From the NCBI GenBank assembly GCA_905182075.1, contig CAJIZS010000001.1, positions 806,001 to 870,000 on the forward strand: 64,000 bases of DNA, read 5' to 3'. This document shows, one piece after another, positions 30,248 through 40,340 of the stretch (position 1 is the first letter of the stretch; each line of letters opens with the position of its first letter). A program made the translations under genes and the position numbers. Source of the DNA: an uncultured Methylophilaceae bacterium (lineage in GTDB: Bacteria; Pseudomonadota; Gammaproteobacteria; Burkholderiales; Methylophilaceae). A model generated the notes under the pieces. The model had not been told where the DNA came from and did no database searches. It saw nothing but the letters and a program-made list of their open reading frames with translations.

Positions 30248-31539
30248 AGATAACGATACCCCTTAATCTATTATTTGCGTATTTCATGCTTATATTTCTT
30301 TCAACGGCCTGGTTACAAAGTATGGGATTTGGCTCTACTTCATACGGAATAGTCCTAACATCATTAATAATTATAATCACTAAGCTATATACATCTTATA
30401 ATTCTTCCACACTTCTGCACCTAGGTAACATCATAGTTATTGCATTTACGCTCATTTTTTTAATTTTATTGCATGGGTTTATTGTAAGTTTTAGTGGTTT
30501 CGAGGTATCTTTTACAAGGCTTATGTTTTCATCCTTGGTTCTTTTACTTCTAGTTATTGCAGCTTTCATTTTCTCTAACTTATTAAAGGAAATTGATAGT
30601 AAACGATTTGAGTCAGTTATGTGGGCAGTAACTGCACTGATGGTTATATTCATTCCGCTAATTTTTTTAAGATACTCGGTACTTGTTCCGGTACCTAGTG
30701 AAATAAAGGGATTACTTGCTTATATTATAGTTTATTCAGAACCCTCTCATTATGTTATTGCTTTTTTACCTATTTATTTATACAGATTTATCCTTGGTAC
30801 CTATAAATCACGTATTTTAATTATAGGAGTCGGTATTTTATTTTATTTAGTCTTTTATTTTTTACTTTTTTTATTTTTATAATTGGTCTTTGCTTTTTAC
30901 TCATTTTATCTCGACCAAAATTATTTAATTTGGCATTATTTATTATTACAATTTGTCTAATTGTATTATGGGTAGGTCCTTTTGGTGAGTATAATTATTT
31001 TCAAAATAACGGCTTTTTAAATAAAGCAGGTAGCTTGTTAAGTCTTCTTTTAAGCGAAACGTTGCCTAATGATTCAAGCCTTCCTTACATTTCAATTTCT
31101 ACCCTCTCTTTTATTGCCGACTGGCATCAGGCAAGCCTTAATTTTATAAACACAAATGGTCTAGGTGTTGGTTTTCAGCAAACTGGAATAAGTGATGATA
31201 GAAGTTATGTTAAAGATATTATATATTCTCAAAGTGGGTCTTTTGGATGGGTCATTAAGTTCGAAACATTTTCAGTAATGCCAAAAATAATTTCAGAATT
31301 TGGTATTTTATCATTTTCTAAACTATTTTATTTTTAAAATGTTTTTTGGTAAGTATTGTTCAAATCAAAAACAGTATAATGACAAAAATTATTTTTTCAT
31401 TGTAAAGTTTTTCTATGATTTTATTGTTTGTAATGCTGTAAATTTATTTATTAGAGGAACTGGTTACTTTACGACCTCCAGCTTCCTTTTAGTTGTGGCA
31501 TTTTTTTATTTGGCCTCGATAAAGAAAACGAATGGATAA
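30244..31539 (+). pseudogene. Wzy-like O-antigen polymerase, tandem copy 1 (frameshifted)
   Basis: A membrane protein made of many hydrophobic helices with few conserved residues, typical of Wzy. Helices are seen at LLFAYFMLIFLSTAWL, LGNIIVIAFTLIFLILLHGFIV, LMFSSLVLLLLVIAAFIF and others. It has a large loop containing FIADWHQASLNFINTNGLGVGFQQTG and EFGIL, which recurs in copy 2. The C-terminus LFIRGTGYFTTSSFLLVVAFFYL is also shared. Frames break in the T-run around 30862-30880 and near 31315. It would polymerise repeat units at the periplasmic face. Confidence 0.75.
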
Positions 31540-31694
31540 CATGCTTTTTCCAGAAGACTCTTCTTCCTTTTTATTCTGCTATGTTACTAGGGGCATTAAA
31601 TGCTAGAGAATTTTATCGGTCAATCATTTCGTGTTGTTCCAGACGGAGTACCATATTATTGGTTAATAATATTTCCTGTCATCTTAATTTTGCT
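31540..31694 (+). other. Unassigned membrane-protein-like remnant
   Basis: Between the two polymerases, frames such as SFRVVPDGVPYYWLIIFPVILILLSRK suggest the remains of another hydrophobic protein, broken by stops in every frame. The family is not recognised. Confidence 0.3.
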
Positions 31695-32949
31695 TTCAAG
31701 AAAAACCAATTGAATTATTAATAATTATTTTAATTTTAGTTGGATTAACTACTTTGTTCTTGTTCAGATTTTTTAGACGAAGAAGTTTTTAGCTAGCTCC
31801 TTTTCATATGCAGGGATAAAGCAAATCAATTTTTTATTACCTAGAAACTTTGTTCTTTTTATCATTACTTTATTTTTAATATTTTTTTTACACAGTTTCC
31901 TTGTTTTTTTGTTTAATAGTGATACCTTTCATATTAATAGGTTGATAATTTCAGCTGCTGGATTTTTTACCCTCATTACTTCAGCATATATTTTTACATA
32001 CACATTTTCAAAGGTTGGGCGGGATGAGGTTGCTAAAATTATGAAATGGACTTGGTATTTTATAATTTTTTTAACAATTATAGTTTTAATTAAGTTCGCA
32101 ATAATTTCTCCGATTTATAAAATAGGTACTTACGATCTAATAAACATATTTATGGAGCCTTCTTTTTTTGTACTTGCTTGCCTTCCTTTTTTTCTTTTTA
32201 AGTTAATCGTCAGCAATTCTTCCATGCGTTTACTTCTTTTATTAGCACTTGTTTTTTTGTCTATTGTATTAATAGGAGATTTCTTAATAATTGGCGTAGG
32301 ATTCTTTTTTATTTTATTAAATTATTCAACTATTAAAAAAAAGACCATCTTCTATTACTTACTCTTTCTATTTACTTTTTTGTTTATTTACATCACTTTC
32401 TTTCATTCTCAGTTATCTGATTTAAATCCTATTAAGTATATTTTTAACCGTGTGCTTGACTTCTTTAAACCTATCTCAATTGAAACGAATATGTCTACGC
32501 TTGCTGTACTTAATGAATGGCATGGAGCTATTATGAATTCCTTAAATACAAAGGGTTTGGGGATTGGTTTTCAGCAAACAGGCATTCATGGCTTCCAAAG
32601 TTATATTGTTAACTTAATATATTTACAGACTTTCATGGATATAGGTGATTCTTTGCCATGGAACATAAGATTTGAAACATTTGTTATTGCACCTAAGTTA
32701 ATATCTGAGTTTGGTATTTTAGGTATTTTAGGTATTTCTGGTATTTCTGGTATTTCTGGTATTTCTGGTATTTGATAAAGATGGATATAATTCGGATTCA
32801 ATTCCTATCACTTTTATATTTTGTTTCATAGCTTTTATATTTTATTTTTTATAAGTTTGTTTGTTCGGGGTACTGGTTATTTTGCAGTATCAACATTTTT
32901 CTTCCTTTCATCTGTTATTTATTTGTTTTTTCTTAAAAACAATAAGTAA
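31695..32949 (+). pseudogene. Wzy-like O-antigen polymerase, tandem copy 2 (frameshifted, with 9-bp repeat)
   Basis: A second Wzy-like polymerase. The frame is open from about 31842 and intact to 32775, with helices such as LFIITLFLIFFLHSFLVFL, WYFIIFLTIIVLIKF and LLLLLALVFLSIVLIG. It has the loop VLNEWHGAIMNSLNTKGLGIGFQQTG, equivalent to copy 1. The frame stops at a TGA inside a 9-base repeat tract (32713-32772). After the stop the natural ending continues in shifted frames: FDKDGYNS and then LFVRGTGYFAVSTFFF to a TAA at 32947-32949. The 5' end (31695-31840) is only tentatively part of the gene. Confidence 0.72.
32713..32772 (+). repeat. 9-base microsatellite (GGTATTTTA/GGTATTTCT)
   Basis: Two units of GGTATTTTA followed by four of GGTATTTCT and a partial seventh, encoding a Gly-Ile-Leu/Gly-Ile-Ser run at the end of the second polymerase. 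The last unit runs into TGA. Unit length is a multiple of three, so copy changes keep frame, while slips of one base in the T runs would switch the downstream frame. Confidence 0.9.
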
Positions 32950-32970
32950 AATTATATATAATTAATTTTT

Positions 32971-33407
32971 ATGAAAATTATTGAAAAAACTTAATCAACT
33001 TGCAGGAGGTTTTTTAGGTAGGCATTTAGTGAATTTGTTAGCTAAAAATAAAAAATATGAAATTTTCTAAACTAATTGAAAAACCATCAAAATATTTTAG
33101 AAACTATAGTCATATTGAGTTTTCATAAAGGAGATTTACTTAAGCCGGATAGCTTGGAGGGGTTTTTAACTAAGGATACAGTCCTAATCAATTTAGCTTA
33201 TCTCAAATCAGATCCATCTGGCAATCTAAATGCCACTAATAATTTAGTCAAAGCGCTAATGAAGCTAATGTTTCGCAAGTTATACATTGCAGCACTGCAG
33301 TTGTTGTTGGTTTTTCTTCCATCAAGTTTGTGTGAAGCAATACCCCTAAAACCTAAAGGTATTTATCAAATAATAAGGCGGTTATTGAGAAACTTTTTAA
33401 TCATAAT
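32971..33407 (+). pseudogene. NAD-dependent epimerase, N-terminal remnant, multiply frameshifted
   Basis: Fragments in different frames read FLGRHLVNLLAKNKKYE, HKGDLLKPDSLEGFLTKDTVLINLAYL, NATNNLVKA and GIYQI, the N-terminal half of an extended SDR. The C-terminal half is not present. It starts near the ATG at 32971 and fades at about 33405, immediately before the pyrF fragment. Confidence 0.7.
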
Positions 33408-33409
33408 TA

Positions 33410-33583
33410 ATGACAAATGACTTTCTAATTTCCGAAATTCGAAAAAAGGATTCTTTCCTTTGTATTGGTTTGGACGTGGATTTAAATAAAATTCCAAAAC
33501 ATTTATTAGAAGTGGAAGACCCAATTTTTGCTTTTAATAAAGCAATAATTGATGCCACTAATCATTTAGTTTGCTTAATATAA
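33410..33583 (+). pseudogene. pyrF: Orotidine 5'-phosphate decarboxylase, N-terminal fragment
   Basis: A 57-codon frame from ATG 33410 reads [20 protein letters not shown] and [15 protein letters not shown], matching the start of PyrF of the long (type 2, Bacteroidota/Actinobacteria-like) family, including the substrate-binding GLD motif. It ends at a TAA at 33581-33583 and lacks the rest of the barrel, including the DxKxxD motif. It is a displaced fragment of a pyrimidine gene within a polysaccharide locus. Confidence 0.75.
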
Positions 33584-33747
33584 ATTACTGCTTGAATTGG
33601 AACATCTCCAAGTAATGCATCTTCAGGAAAAACATAAGGAGTTTCAACTAATGAACCTCTTGCAGTGAAATAAATGGAATCAATGGGCTTGTTTTTTTGG
33701 TTTTTAATAGACAATTGAAGTGAATCTCCTGTTACAAAAGTCTTTTA
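33562..33747 (-). pseudogene. Minus-strand coding remnant, family unknown
   Basis: On the minus strand an open frame without a start reads KTFVTGDSLQLSIKNQKNKPIDSIYF, then [25 protein letters not shown], ending at a stop at 33564-33562. It looks like true protein sequence but I do not recognise the family. Its 3' end overlaps the pyrF fragment by 22 bases. Confidence 0.4.
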
Positions 33748-33842
33748 AAAAAGGTAAAGTCCGAGGCGCTCAAGCAACAAAAGAAATTTTATCTTTTACC
33801 CTAAATACTCGAAAAGGCGCATTCATAAATGAAGATACTTAA
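33720..33842 (+). other. Short plus-strand frame, possible coding remnant
   Basis: A frame from GTG 33720 to TAA 33840 (includes KGKVRGAQATKEILSFTL) overlaps the start of the next gene. It may be the tail of an otherwise lost gene. No family recognised. Confidence 0.25.
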
Positions 33843-34953
33843 TGTAATTATGAATATTGATCCATACAATGGCGGAGGTTCTGTAGAAAGAATTTGCCAA
33901 CTTAGTAAGTTCATTGGTTTAAATGGACATTCATGCACACTACTGACTACAAAAAAAGGTTTTAATAAGGATCGAGCTGCAAAATTAGGATCAATTAATA
34001 TTGTTACATTGCCATACATATCGGATAGATTTATTGTTCCTTTTAAACTTATAACTTGGCTTTTTAAGAATGTTAAAAATTATGATGCTATACATCTCTC
34101 AATGAATTGGTCACTTATAACAGCAATTACTTTTATTTATTTGAAGTTAACCAATACACCATTTTATTTTTCTGCTATGGGGTGGCTTAGTATTCAAGGA
34201 AGAGCAATTATACTTAAACACATTTATTTTAATCTTATTACCTTACCTTTAGTTCGATCAGCTAAAATGTGTGTAGCTGTTAGCAAAAGGGAAATAAATG
34301 ATTATATTGGCTGTGGTGTTAGTCCTGAGAAGATTGTATATATACCAAATGGAATAGAAAGTGCGGAATTCGAAAAGGATGATGGAGGTGCTCACTTTAG
34401 AAAAAAATTTAATATTGACACAAGGCCAATAATTTTCTTTATTGGTAGGATCGACCCTATTAAGGGCCCTGACATATTACTAAGAGCCTTTGGTAACATT
34501 TGTAATGATTTCCCTAACTATCAATTAATTATTGCTGGAAACAACCTAGGATACTTAAGTACAATTAAAAATGAGTGTAAGACTTTAAAACTTGAGAATA
34601 AAGTAACTTTTTTAGGCCCAATATGGGGTGAAGATAAAGTTTCTGCCTATCATTCTGCTAAGTTGGTCGTTATCCCATCAAGGTTCGACAGTATGACTAT
34701 TGTCGCGCTTGAAGCTGCTGCTTCCAGTTCAGCAATATTAATTACAAAAGAATGTGATTTTAGTGAATTGGCACTGGCTTCATCTGGGATTGAAGTTAAT
34801 GCAAATGAAGCTGGAGTTGAAGAGGGAATAAGGCTTGCATTATCTAGTAAAATTGATTTAAAAAAACTTGGCAATAATGCTAAAAAATTTGTTTTAGAAA
34901 ATTATCATTGGAATATTATTTCACATAAATTTATTAATCTTTTTTCTAAGTGA
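33829..34953 (+). CDS. Glycosyltransferase family 4
   Basis: An intact 374-residue GT-B fold glycosyltransferase. The N-terminal domain has [22 protein letters not shown] (glycine-rich acceptor loop) and [10 protein letters not shown]. The C-terminal nucleotide-binding domain has [46 protein letters not shown] and the retaining GT4 EX7E-like region [13 protein letters not shown]. It would add a sugar to the undecaprenyl-linked repeat unit. It is one of the few undamaged genes in this part of the locus, directly after a patch of gene debris. Confidence 0.92.
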   Translation: MKILNVIMNIDPYNGGGSVERICQLSKFIGLNGHSCTLLTTKKGFNKDRAAKLGSINIVTLPYISDRFIVPFKLITWLFKNVKNYDAIHLSMNWSLITAITFIYLKLTNTPFYFSAMGWLSIQGRAIILKHIYFNLITLPLVRSAKMCVAVSKREINDYIGCGVSPEKIVYIPNGIESAEFEKDDGGAHFRKKFNIDTRPIIFFIGRIDPIKGPDILLRAFGNICNDFPNYQLIIAGNNLGYLSTIKNECKTLKLENKVTFLGPIWGEDKVSAYHSAKLVVIPSRFDSMTIVALEAAASSSAILITKECDFSELALASSGIEVNANEAGVEEGIRLALSSKIDLKKLGNNAKKFVLENYHWNIISHKFINLFSK

Positions 34954-35900
34954 AAACGGCTTTAATAACAGGGATTAGTGGCCAAGACGGTTCATATCTT
35001 TCAGAGCTTCTTATTAAAAAAAATTACAGAGTTATTGCCAAATAGGAAATAAAAAGAAAATAAAAAATAATCTTTCAAAAGCGGTATTAAAAAAAATTAT
35101 TATTGTTGAGTGGGATTGTAATTTTAAATCTTGGAAATATTGAACAAGTAGGAAGTCCAGATGAAATTTATAATTTTGCAAGCTATAGTTCTGGACAAAC
35201 AATGTATGAGAAGCCTGAGGCAATGATGATTATAAATGGGGACGTAGTTGTTAATATTCTCGATGCTATAAAGCGAAATAATATTTTAACTAAATTTTGT
35301 CAAGCATCAAGTTCTGAGATGTTTGGTATTGTTAGCGAGGTCCCTCAGTCCGAAGTCACCAAATTTAACCCACAAAATCCATATGCAAAAGCTAAACTAT
35401 ATGCACATAATAAAATTAGTTATTATCGAGATAATCATGGATTATTTGCTTGTTCAGCAATCTTATATAATCATGAAAGTCCTAGGCGAGGCACAAACTT
35501 TGTTACAAGAAAGATAACAAGCCAGGCGGCAAAAATTAAACTAAACTTACAAAATAAGTTAGAGCTTGGAGATATAAGTTCTAGGAGAGATTGGATGCAT
35601 TCAAAAGATGCAGTCAAAGCACTTTACTTGATGATGCAATCAAAAAATCCAGCTGATTATGTCGTTGCTAGTGGAGAAGATCATTCGGTCGAGGAATTCT
35701 GTCAAGCTGCTTTTAGTTATCTAGATTTAAATTATAAAGATTATGTTATTCAATCAAAGTCTCATTTTAGGAATCATGATAGTGTAAGCCTTATTGGAAA
35801 TCCTACTAAGATTAGAGGTTTAGGCTGGGATACTCAATATAACTTTGATGAAATTGTAAAAGAAATGGTCGATTCAGACCTTAAGAAGCTAACTATTTAA
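34950..35900 (+). pseudogene. GDP-mannose 4,6-dehydratase paralogue (5' frameshifted)
   Basis: The gene starts at GTG 34950 (overlapping the previous stop) with [20 protein letters not shown], the GMD N-terminus, and then breaks between 35037 and 35100. The rest is intact: IYNFASYSSGQTMYEKPE, SSSEMFG, NPQNPYAKAKLYAH (YxxxK), LYNHESPRRGTNFVTRKI, SRRDWMHSKDAVKALYLMM and GLGWDTQYNFDEIVKEMV. It is one of three GMD-like genes in the window (with 9211 and 20733) and is clearly divergent from both, so it may use another GDP-sugar. Confidence 0.87.
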
Positions 35901-35929
35901 TTTAATAATTTTAAAAAAAGGACGTTACA

Positions 35930-37165
35930 TTGTATAAAAAAATATCATCTTGCCGTATTTGTGGAAATAAAGTCCTTACAAATTTCCTTAATTTGGGTAA
36001 TCAAATGCTAACCGGTGTTTTCCCAAAAGAAAAAGATAAGGAAAGCGTTTCATCCGGACCTTTAGAGCTAGTTAAGTGTAATGGTGAAAATTCATGTGGA
36101 TTAGTTCAAATGCAATACTCTTACTCACTTTCAGAAATGTATGGGGATAATTATGGATACCGATCAGGCCTTAATAAGAGTATGGTTGACCACCTTCATT
36201 CAAAAGTAAGTAAAATCGCTAACTCAGTTAAATTAAACGATGATGATCTCATTATTGATATTGGAAGTAATGACGCCACTACATTAAAAGCTTACCCACA
36301 AAAAAAACTAGATTTAGTTGGTATAGATCCAACAGGTACTAAGTTTAACTCATATTACCCAGATAACATTAAGCTAATCCCTGATTTTTTCAGTTCCAGT
36401 CTAGTAAAAGCTAAGTTTGGTAATAAGAAAGCTAAAGTTGTAACTTCATTCTCCATGTTTTACGATCTTGAGGAACCTTTGACTTTTATGAAAGAGGTGT
36501 ATGAGATTCTAGACAGTAAAGGAATCTGGATTTTTGAGCAGAGTTATATGCCAAAGATGCTAGAAATGAATTCTTTTGATACAATTTGCCATGAACACTT
36601 AGAGTTTTATTCGCTTCATCAAATAAAATATATGACAGACATAGTTGGCTTTCATATTGTCGAAGTTGACTTTAATGATATAAATGGCGGCAGTTTCTCA
36701 ATCACTGTTAGAAAAAAAATAGGCGACGAGCAAGACGAAGAAAAAATAAAAAAAATTCTTCACCAAGAAATTGAATCAGGCCTATCATCAATGAAGCCTT
36801 ATGAAGAATTTGCGAATAGAATTGATATCGCAACAAAAAAACTCATTCATTTTGTAAAAACACAAAGAGCTAAGGGTAAGATGATTGCCGCACTGGGTGC
36901 ATCAACAAAAGGCAACGTTTTACTTCAGTATTGTAATTTTACTGAAGATGATATTAGCTTTATTGGTGAAGTGAATGAAGAAAAGTTGGGTTGCTTTACC
37001 CCCGGAACATTTATACCAATAATTTCTGAAAAAGAGTTACTTAGTAAAAACCCAGATTATTTAATTGTATTGCCTTGGCATTTTAAAGATTTTTTTATAA
37101 ATAATAAAAAATTTTCAAAAACGAAGTTAGTCTTTCCTTTACCTGAAATAGAAATATATGGGTAA
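35930..37165 (+). CDS. NDP-hexose C-methyltransferase-like protein
   Basis: An intact 411-residue three-domain sugar methyltransferase (TylC3/TcaB9-like): an N-terminal zinc-binding domain (CRICGNKV, then a second Cys pair CNGENSCGL), a central SAM domain (LIIDIGSNDATTLKAYP) and a C-terminal domain with ALGASTKGNVLLQYCN and EVNEEKLGCFTPGT. Such enzymes methylate carbon 3 of a 4-keto-6-deoxy sugar. The start is a TTG at 35930 after AAAAAAGGA. It matches the presence of 4-keto sugar makers next to it. Confidence 0.9.
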   Translation: MYKKISSCRICGNKVLTNFLNLGNQMLTGVFPKEKDKESVSSGPLELVKCNGENSCGLVQMQYSYSLSEMYGDNYGYRSGLNKSMVDHLHSKVSKIANSVKLNDDDLIIDIGSNDATTLKAYPQKKLDLVGIDPTGTKFNSYYPDNIKLIPDFFSSSLVKAKFGNKKAKVVTSFSMFYDLEEPLTFMKEVYEILDSKGIWIFEQSYMPKMLEMNSFDTICHEHLEFYSLHQIKYMTDIVGFHIVEVDFNDINGGSFSITVRKKIGDEQDEEKIKKILHQEIESGLSSMKPYEEFANRIDIATKKLIHFVKTQRAKGKMIAALGASTKGNVLLQYCNFTEDDISFIGEVNEEKLGCFTPGTFIPIISEKELLSKNPDYLIVLPWHFKDFFINNKKFSKTKLVFPLPEIEIYG

Positions 37166-37174
37166 GCTAATTTT

Positions 37175-37897
37175 ATGCATATGATAACTATTTCATTAGT
37201 TTCTCATGGCCATGGAGAGATGATCGTTAAACTCATTAAGTCTTTACTAAGAATTAATGAAGTTGAAAATATAATTGTTACGCTTAATATCCCTGAAGAG
37301 ATAAATCTTCCTAAATCACCAAAAATTACGATAATTAATAACATTAGCCCTTTTGGATTTGGGAGAAATCATAACAATGCTTTTAAGCTTTCAAAAAGTA
37401 ATTTTTTTTGTGTATTAAACCCAGACATAACAATTTTAGATAATCCCTTCCCCCTACTTATTGAAGAGTTAACTACTCATAATGCATCCCTTATTGCCCC
37501 AGTGATTGTTGGCCCTAAGGGACTCCCTGAGGATAGTGTTAGATATTTTCCATCGATATCATCGTTATTAAAGAGATTTATTTTTTCCACTAAAGATAAT
37601 ATTATTTTAACTGGCTTAAGTACCCCATATTCTCCAGACTGGATTGCTGGAATGTTTATGTTATTCAAAAAAGATTGCTATCAAAAGGTTAACGGTTTTG
37701 ATGAAAACTTTTTCTTATACACCCAACTCCCAACTTGTAGACTCTTCAGGAATTAGATTTGGGTTACCAATAAAGTTAGTGTAATTCATGATGCCCAAAG
37801 GGCTAGCAGAACTAATTTCACTCATTTTTGTTGGCATCTTCATAGTTTAATCAGATACTTTTTTAAGCATTGGGGCCGACTTCCAAAGCATGAATAA
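37175..37897 (+). pseudogene. Glycosyltransferase family 2, rhamnosyltransferase-like (3' frameshift)
   Basis: A GT-A glycosyltransferase with ITISLVSHGHGEMIV, FGFGRNHNNAF, CVLNPDITI (acidic metal motif), and PDWIAGMFMLFKKDCYQKVNGFDENFFLY. The frame is lost near 37720, at the position of the usual EDVDLC motif, and the tail (IHDAQRASRTN, HLHSLIRYFFKHWGR) resumes in another frame to TAA 37895-37897. It converges on rfaH with a one-base gap. Confidence 0.85.
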
Positions 37898-37898
37898 A

Positions 37899-38393
37899 TT
37901 AAATTTTCATTATTACTGATTTATCTAAATAAATTAGTGTGGGTTTATTAATTAAGTCAAAAAGAAGTACTGCACGCTTTTCTTTATCTTCACATTGAAA
38001 AATCGCTTCAATATTCTTAAATGGGCCGGCTTTAATTATTATCTTGTCTCCATTTTGATAGTAACTTTCTATATCACTCTTCTCTGAATCTTCCCTCACT
38101 CTTAAAGCATAAATAATTTCATTTTTGATCTCGAGAGGTTTTTCGTGAATTTTTAGCAATTGGCTGACGCCCAAAGTGGATCGAATTAGACCTATGTCAG
38201 ATGAAAGTCGGCTTTGATTGTATTTCAAAAAAAGATATCTTGGAAAAAGTGGGGTCATTATATTTTTAATAGATTTACCTCGCACCACTTCTTTTTTGTA
38301 CATCGGTAAATACGTTTCAAACCCCTGGTTTTTCAAGTTTTTTTCTGCTCTGACTTCTTCAGAAGATTTGGTGTGTATAACTAGCCAAGTCAT
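37899..38393 (-). CDS. rfaH: RfaH-type transcription antiterminator (NusG paralogue)
   Basis: A 164-residue NusG/RfaH-family protein that binds RNA polymerase at ops sites and prevents termination in long surface-polysaccharide operons. The N-terminal NGN domain reads WLVIHTKSSEEVRAEKNL, GFETYLPMYK and PLFPRYLFLKY. The C-terminal KOW part reads GDKIIIKAGPFKNIEAIFQ. I chose the ATG at 38393 because the protein then begins MTWLVI as in the family; an ATG six codons upstream exists. It is transcribed against the main locus and divergently from rfbF. Confidence 0.92.
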   Translation of the reverse strand: MTWLVIHTKSSEEVRAEKNLKNQGFETYLPMYKKEVVRGKSIKNIMTPLFPRYLFLKYNQSRLSSDIGLIRSTLGVSQLLKIHEKPLEIKNEIIYALRVREDSEKSDIESYYQNGDKIIIKAGPFKNIEAIFQCEDKEKRAVLLFDLINKPTLIYLDKSVIMKI

Positions 38394-38490
38394 TATTTTT
38401 ATATGTTGCACCTAGGAAATAGATTATGATGATTTCAGTATTTCTATTATTATAACCTTATTTAAATGCGTTAGTTTTTAAGGAGATTTT
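38394..38490 (+). promoter_or_regulatory. Divergent intergenic region between rfaH and rfbF
   Basis: A 97-base AT-rich spacer. A TATAAC box lies at 38451-38456 and the rfbF ribosome site AAGGAG lies 6 bases before its ATG. The same ATTATAACC string is found upstream of the gene at 42134. No convincing -35 was seen. Promoter activity is inferred only. Confidence 0.4.
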
Positions 38491-39262
38491 ATGCAAGTTG
38501 TAATATTAGCCGGTGGCCTTGGCACTAGAATACACGAAGAAACTAGCAGTCGTCCAAAGCCAATGGTTGAAATTGGAGGCAAGCCTATACTTTGGCATAT
38601 TTTAAAGCATTATTCTCTGCAAGGTTTTAATGATTTTATTATCTGTTGTGGGTATAAGGGGTACATGATTAAAGAGTTTTTTATCAAATTGTAAATTCAT
38701 ACTCTCAGATAAAATTGATGTTGAAAAGAATAATATTCAAATTTTACATAAAGAAGACGTTAAGTGGAAGATCACTTTAGTTGATACTGGAGAAAACACT
38801 CAAACTGGAGGCAGGTTAGCAAGAGTAAAGGATTACGTTAAAGGAGATTTCTGTATGACCTATGGCGACGGGCTATCTAATATTAATATTCAAAACCTTG
38901 TGTCCTTTCATCAAGCGCATAAAAAGTTAGCAACCGTATCTGCTGTTAAGCCGCCAGGAAGGTTTGGTGCATTAAGTATTGATAATAACAATCATGTTAA
39001 AAAATTTAATGAAAAGCCAAGTGGTGATGGTGGATATATTAATGGCGGCTTCTTTGTGTTGAATAAAAAAGTTCTTGATTATATAACGGGTGATTCAGTT
39101 CCTTGGGAATCAACTCCAATGCAAAAACTTACAAAAGAAAATCAATTAGTTGCCTGTACTCATGATGATTTCTGGAATCCAATGGACACCTTGAGGGATA
39201 AACAATATTTAGAAGATTTATGGTTAAAGAACCAAGCTCCATGGAGGGTTTGGAGTGGATAA
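38491..39262 (+). pseudogene. rfbF: Glucose-1-phosphate cytidylyltransferase (one frameshift)
   Basis: RfbF makes CDP-glucose. The first part reads [35 protein letters not shown] and [11 protein letters not shown] one-base break lies near 38685. The remainder is ITLVDTGENTQTGGRLARVKDYV, FCMTYGDGLSNI, NEKPSGDGGYINGGFFV and FWNPMDTLRDKQYLEDLW. The joined length of 257 residues is exactly normal. A strong AAGGAG precedes the ATG. It overlaps rfbG by 8 bases. Confidence 0.92.
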
Positions 39263-40340
39263 CGAGTTCTGGCGGGACAAGAAAGTTTTTATTACTGGGC
39301 ATACAGGCTTCAAAGGGGGGTGGCTTTCATTATGGTTAAATGACCTTGGGGCTAATGTAACGGGTTTTTCCTTGCCCCCTTCAACTTCTCCTTCATTTTT
39401 TGATGTTTGCTCCGTTAATAACTCAGCTAAATCAATCATTGGTGATGTGAGAGATTACATTAGACTTAAAAAAAGTATCCAGGATGAAAGCCCAGATATT
39501 GTCTTTCATATGGCTGCCCAAGCCCTGGTTTTAGATTCATATAAAGATCCCATTGAAACTTATGAGACCAACTTGATGGGAACAGTAAATATCCTAAATG
39601 CTTTAAGGGAAACGCCATCAGTAAAAGCATTTGTTAATATTACAAGTGACAAATGTTATGAAAATATTGAAAAATATTCAGGGTACACTGAGGAAGATCG
39701 AATGGGTGGATTTGACCCTTACAGTTCAAGTAAGGGTTGTGCAGAACTAATTACAGCTGCTTATAGAGCGTCATTCTTTAACTCAAGTTTATATTTAGAT
39801 CATGGCGTAGGAATTGCAACCGCAAGGTCTGGCAATGTAATTGGCGGCGGTGATTGGTCAAGCAACAGATTAATACCAGATATTTTTGAAGCAATTTTAT
39901 CAAAAAAAGCAATCACAATTCGTAATCCAAGCTCCACAAGACCATGGCAACATGTATTGGAGCCACTAAGTGGCTACTTAAATCTTGCTGAAAAATTATT
40001 TCTAGAAGGAGTTGATTTCTCAGAATCATGGAATTTTGGTCCAAGCACCAATGATGTTCAAACTGTTCAAGATGTTGCAACAAAATTTATTTCTCAATGG
40101 GGGAGTAATACTCAGATTAATTTAGAAAATAACTCAAGCCAACCTCATGAAGCTACTTTACTTACTCTAGATTGTTCAAAAGCAGCAGATAAGCTTCATT
40201 GGACTCCAAAAATGAATACCAAGGATGCAATTAAAATAACGTGTGATTGGTATAAAATGTTTAATGAGGGAAAAAGTGATATGAAGCTGTTTAGTCTAGA
40301 TCAAATTAAAAGCTATCAATCAGTTTTTATTAAACGTTAA
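39255..40340 (+). CDS. rfbG: CDP-glucose 4,6-dehydratase
   Basis: An intact 361-residue SDR that converts CDP-glucose to CDP-4-keto-6-deoxyglucose, the root of 3,6-dideoxyhexoses and yersiniose. Signatures are VFITGHTGFKGGWLSLWL, HMAAQALVLDSY, TSDKCYEN, YSSSKGCAELIT (YxxxK), ARSGNVIGGGDWS, RPWQHVLEPLSGYL and WNFGPS. It overlaps the 3' end of the opposite-strand glycosyltransferase by 21 bases. Confidence 0.96.
   Translation: MDNEFWRDKKVFITGHTGFKGGWLSLWLNDLGANVTGFSLPPSTSPSFFDVCSVNNSAKSIIGDVRDYIRLKKSIQDESPDIVFHMAAQALVLDSYKDPIETYETNLMGTVNILNALRETPSVKAFVNITSDKCYENIEKYSGYTEEDRMGGFDPYSSSKGCAELITAAYRASFFNSSLYLDHGVGIATARSGNVIGGGDWSSNRLIPDIFEAILSKKAITIRNPSSTRPWQHVLEPLSGYLNLAEKLFLEGVDFSESWNFGPSTNDVQTVQDVATKFISQWGSNTQINLENNSSQPHEATLLTLDCSKAADKLHWTPKMNTKDAIKITCDWYKMFNEGKSDMKLFSLDQIKSYQSVFIKR

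Noticed and set aside
32713-32772. CRISPR-like array
   Set aside because: Units are 9 bases without spacers and lie in a coding frame; no cas genes are present.
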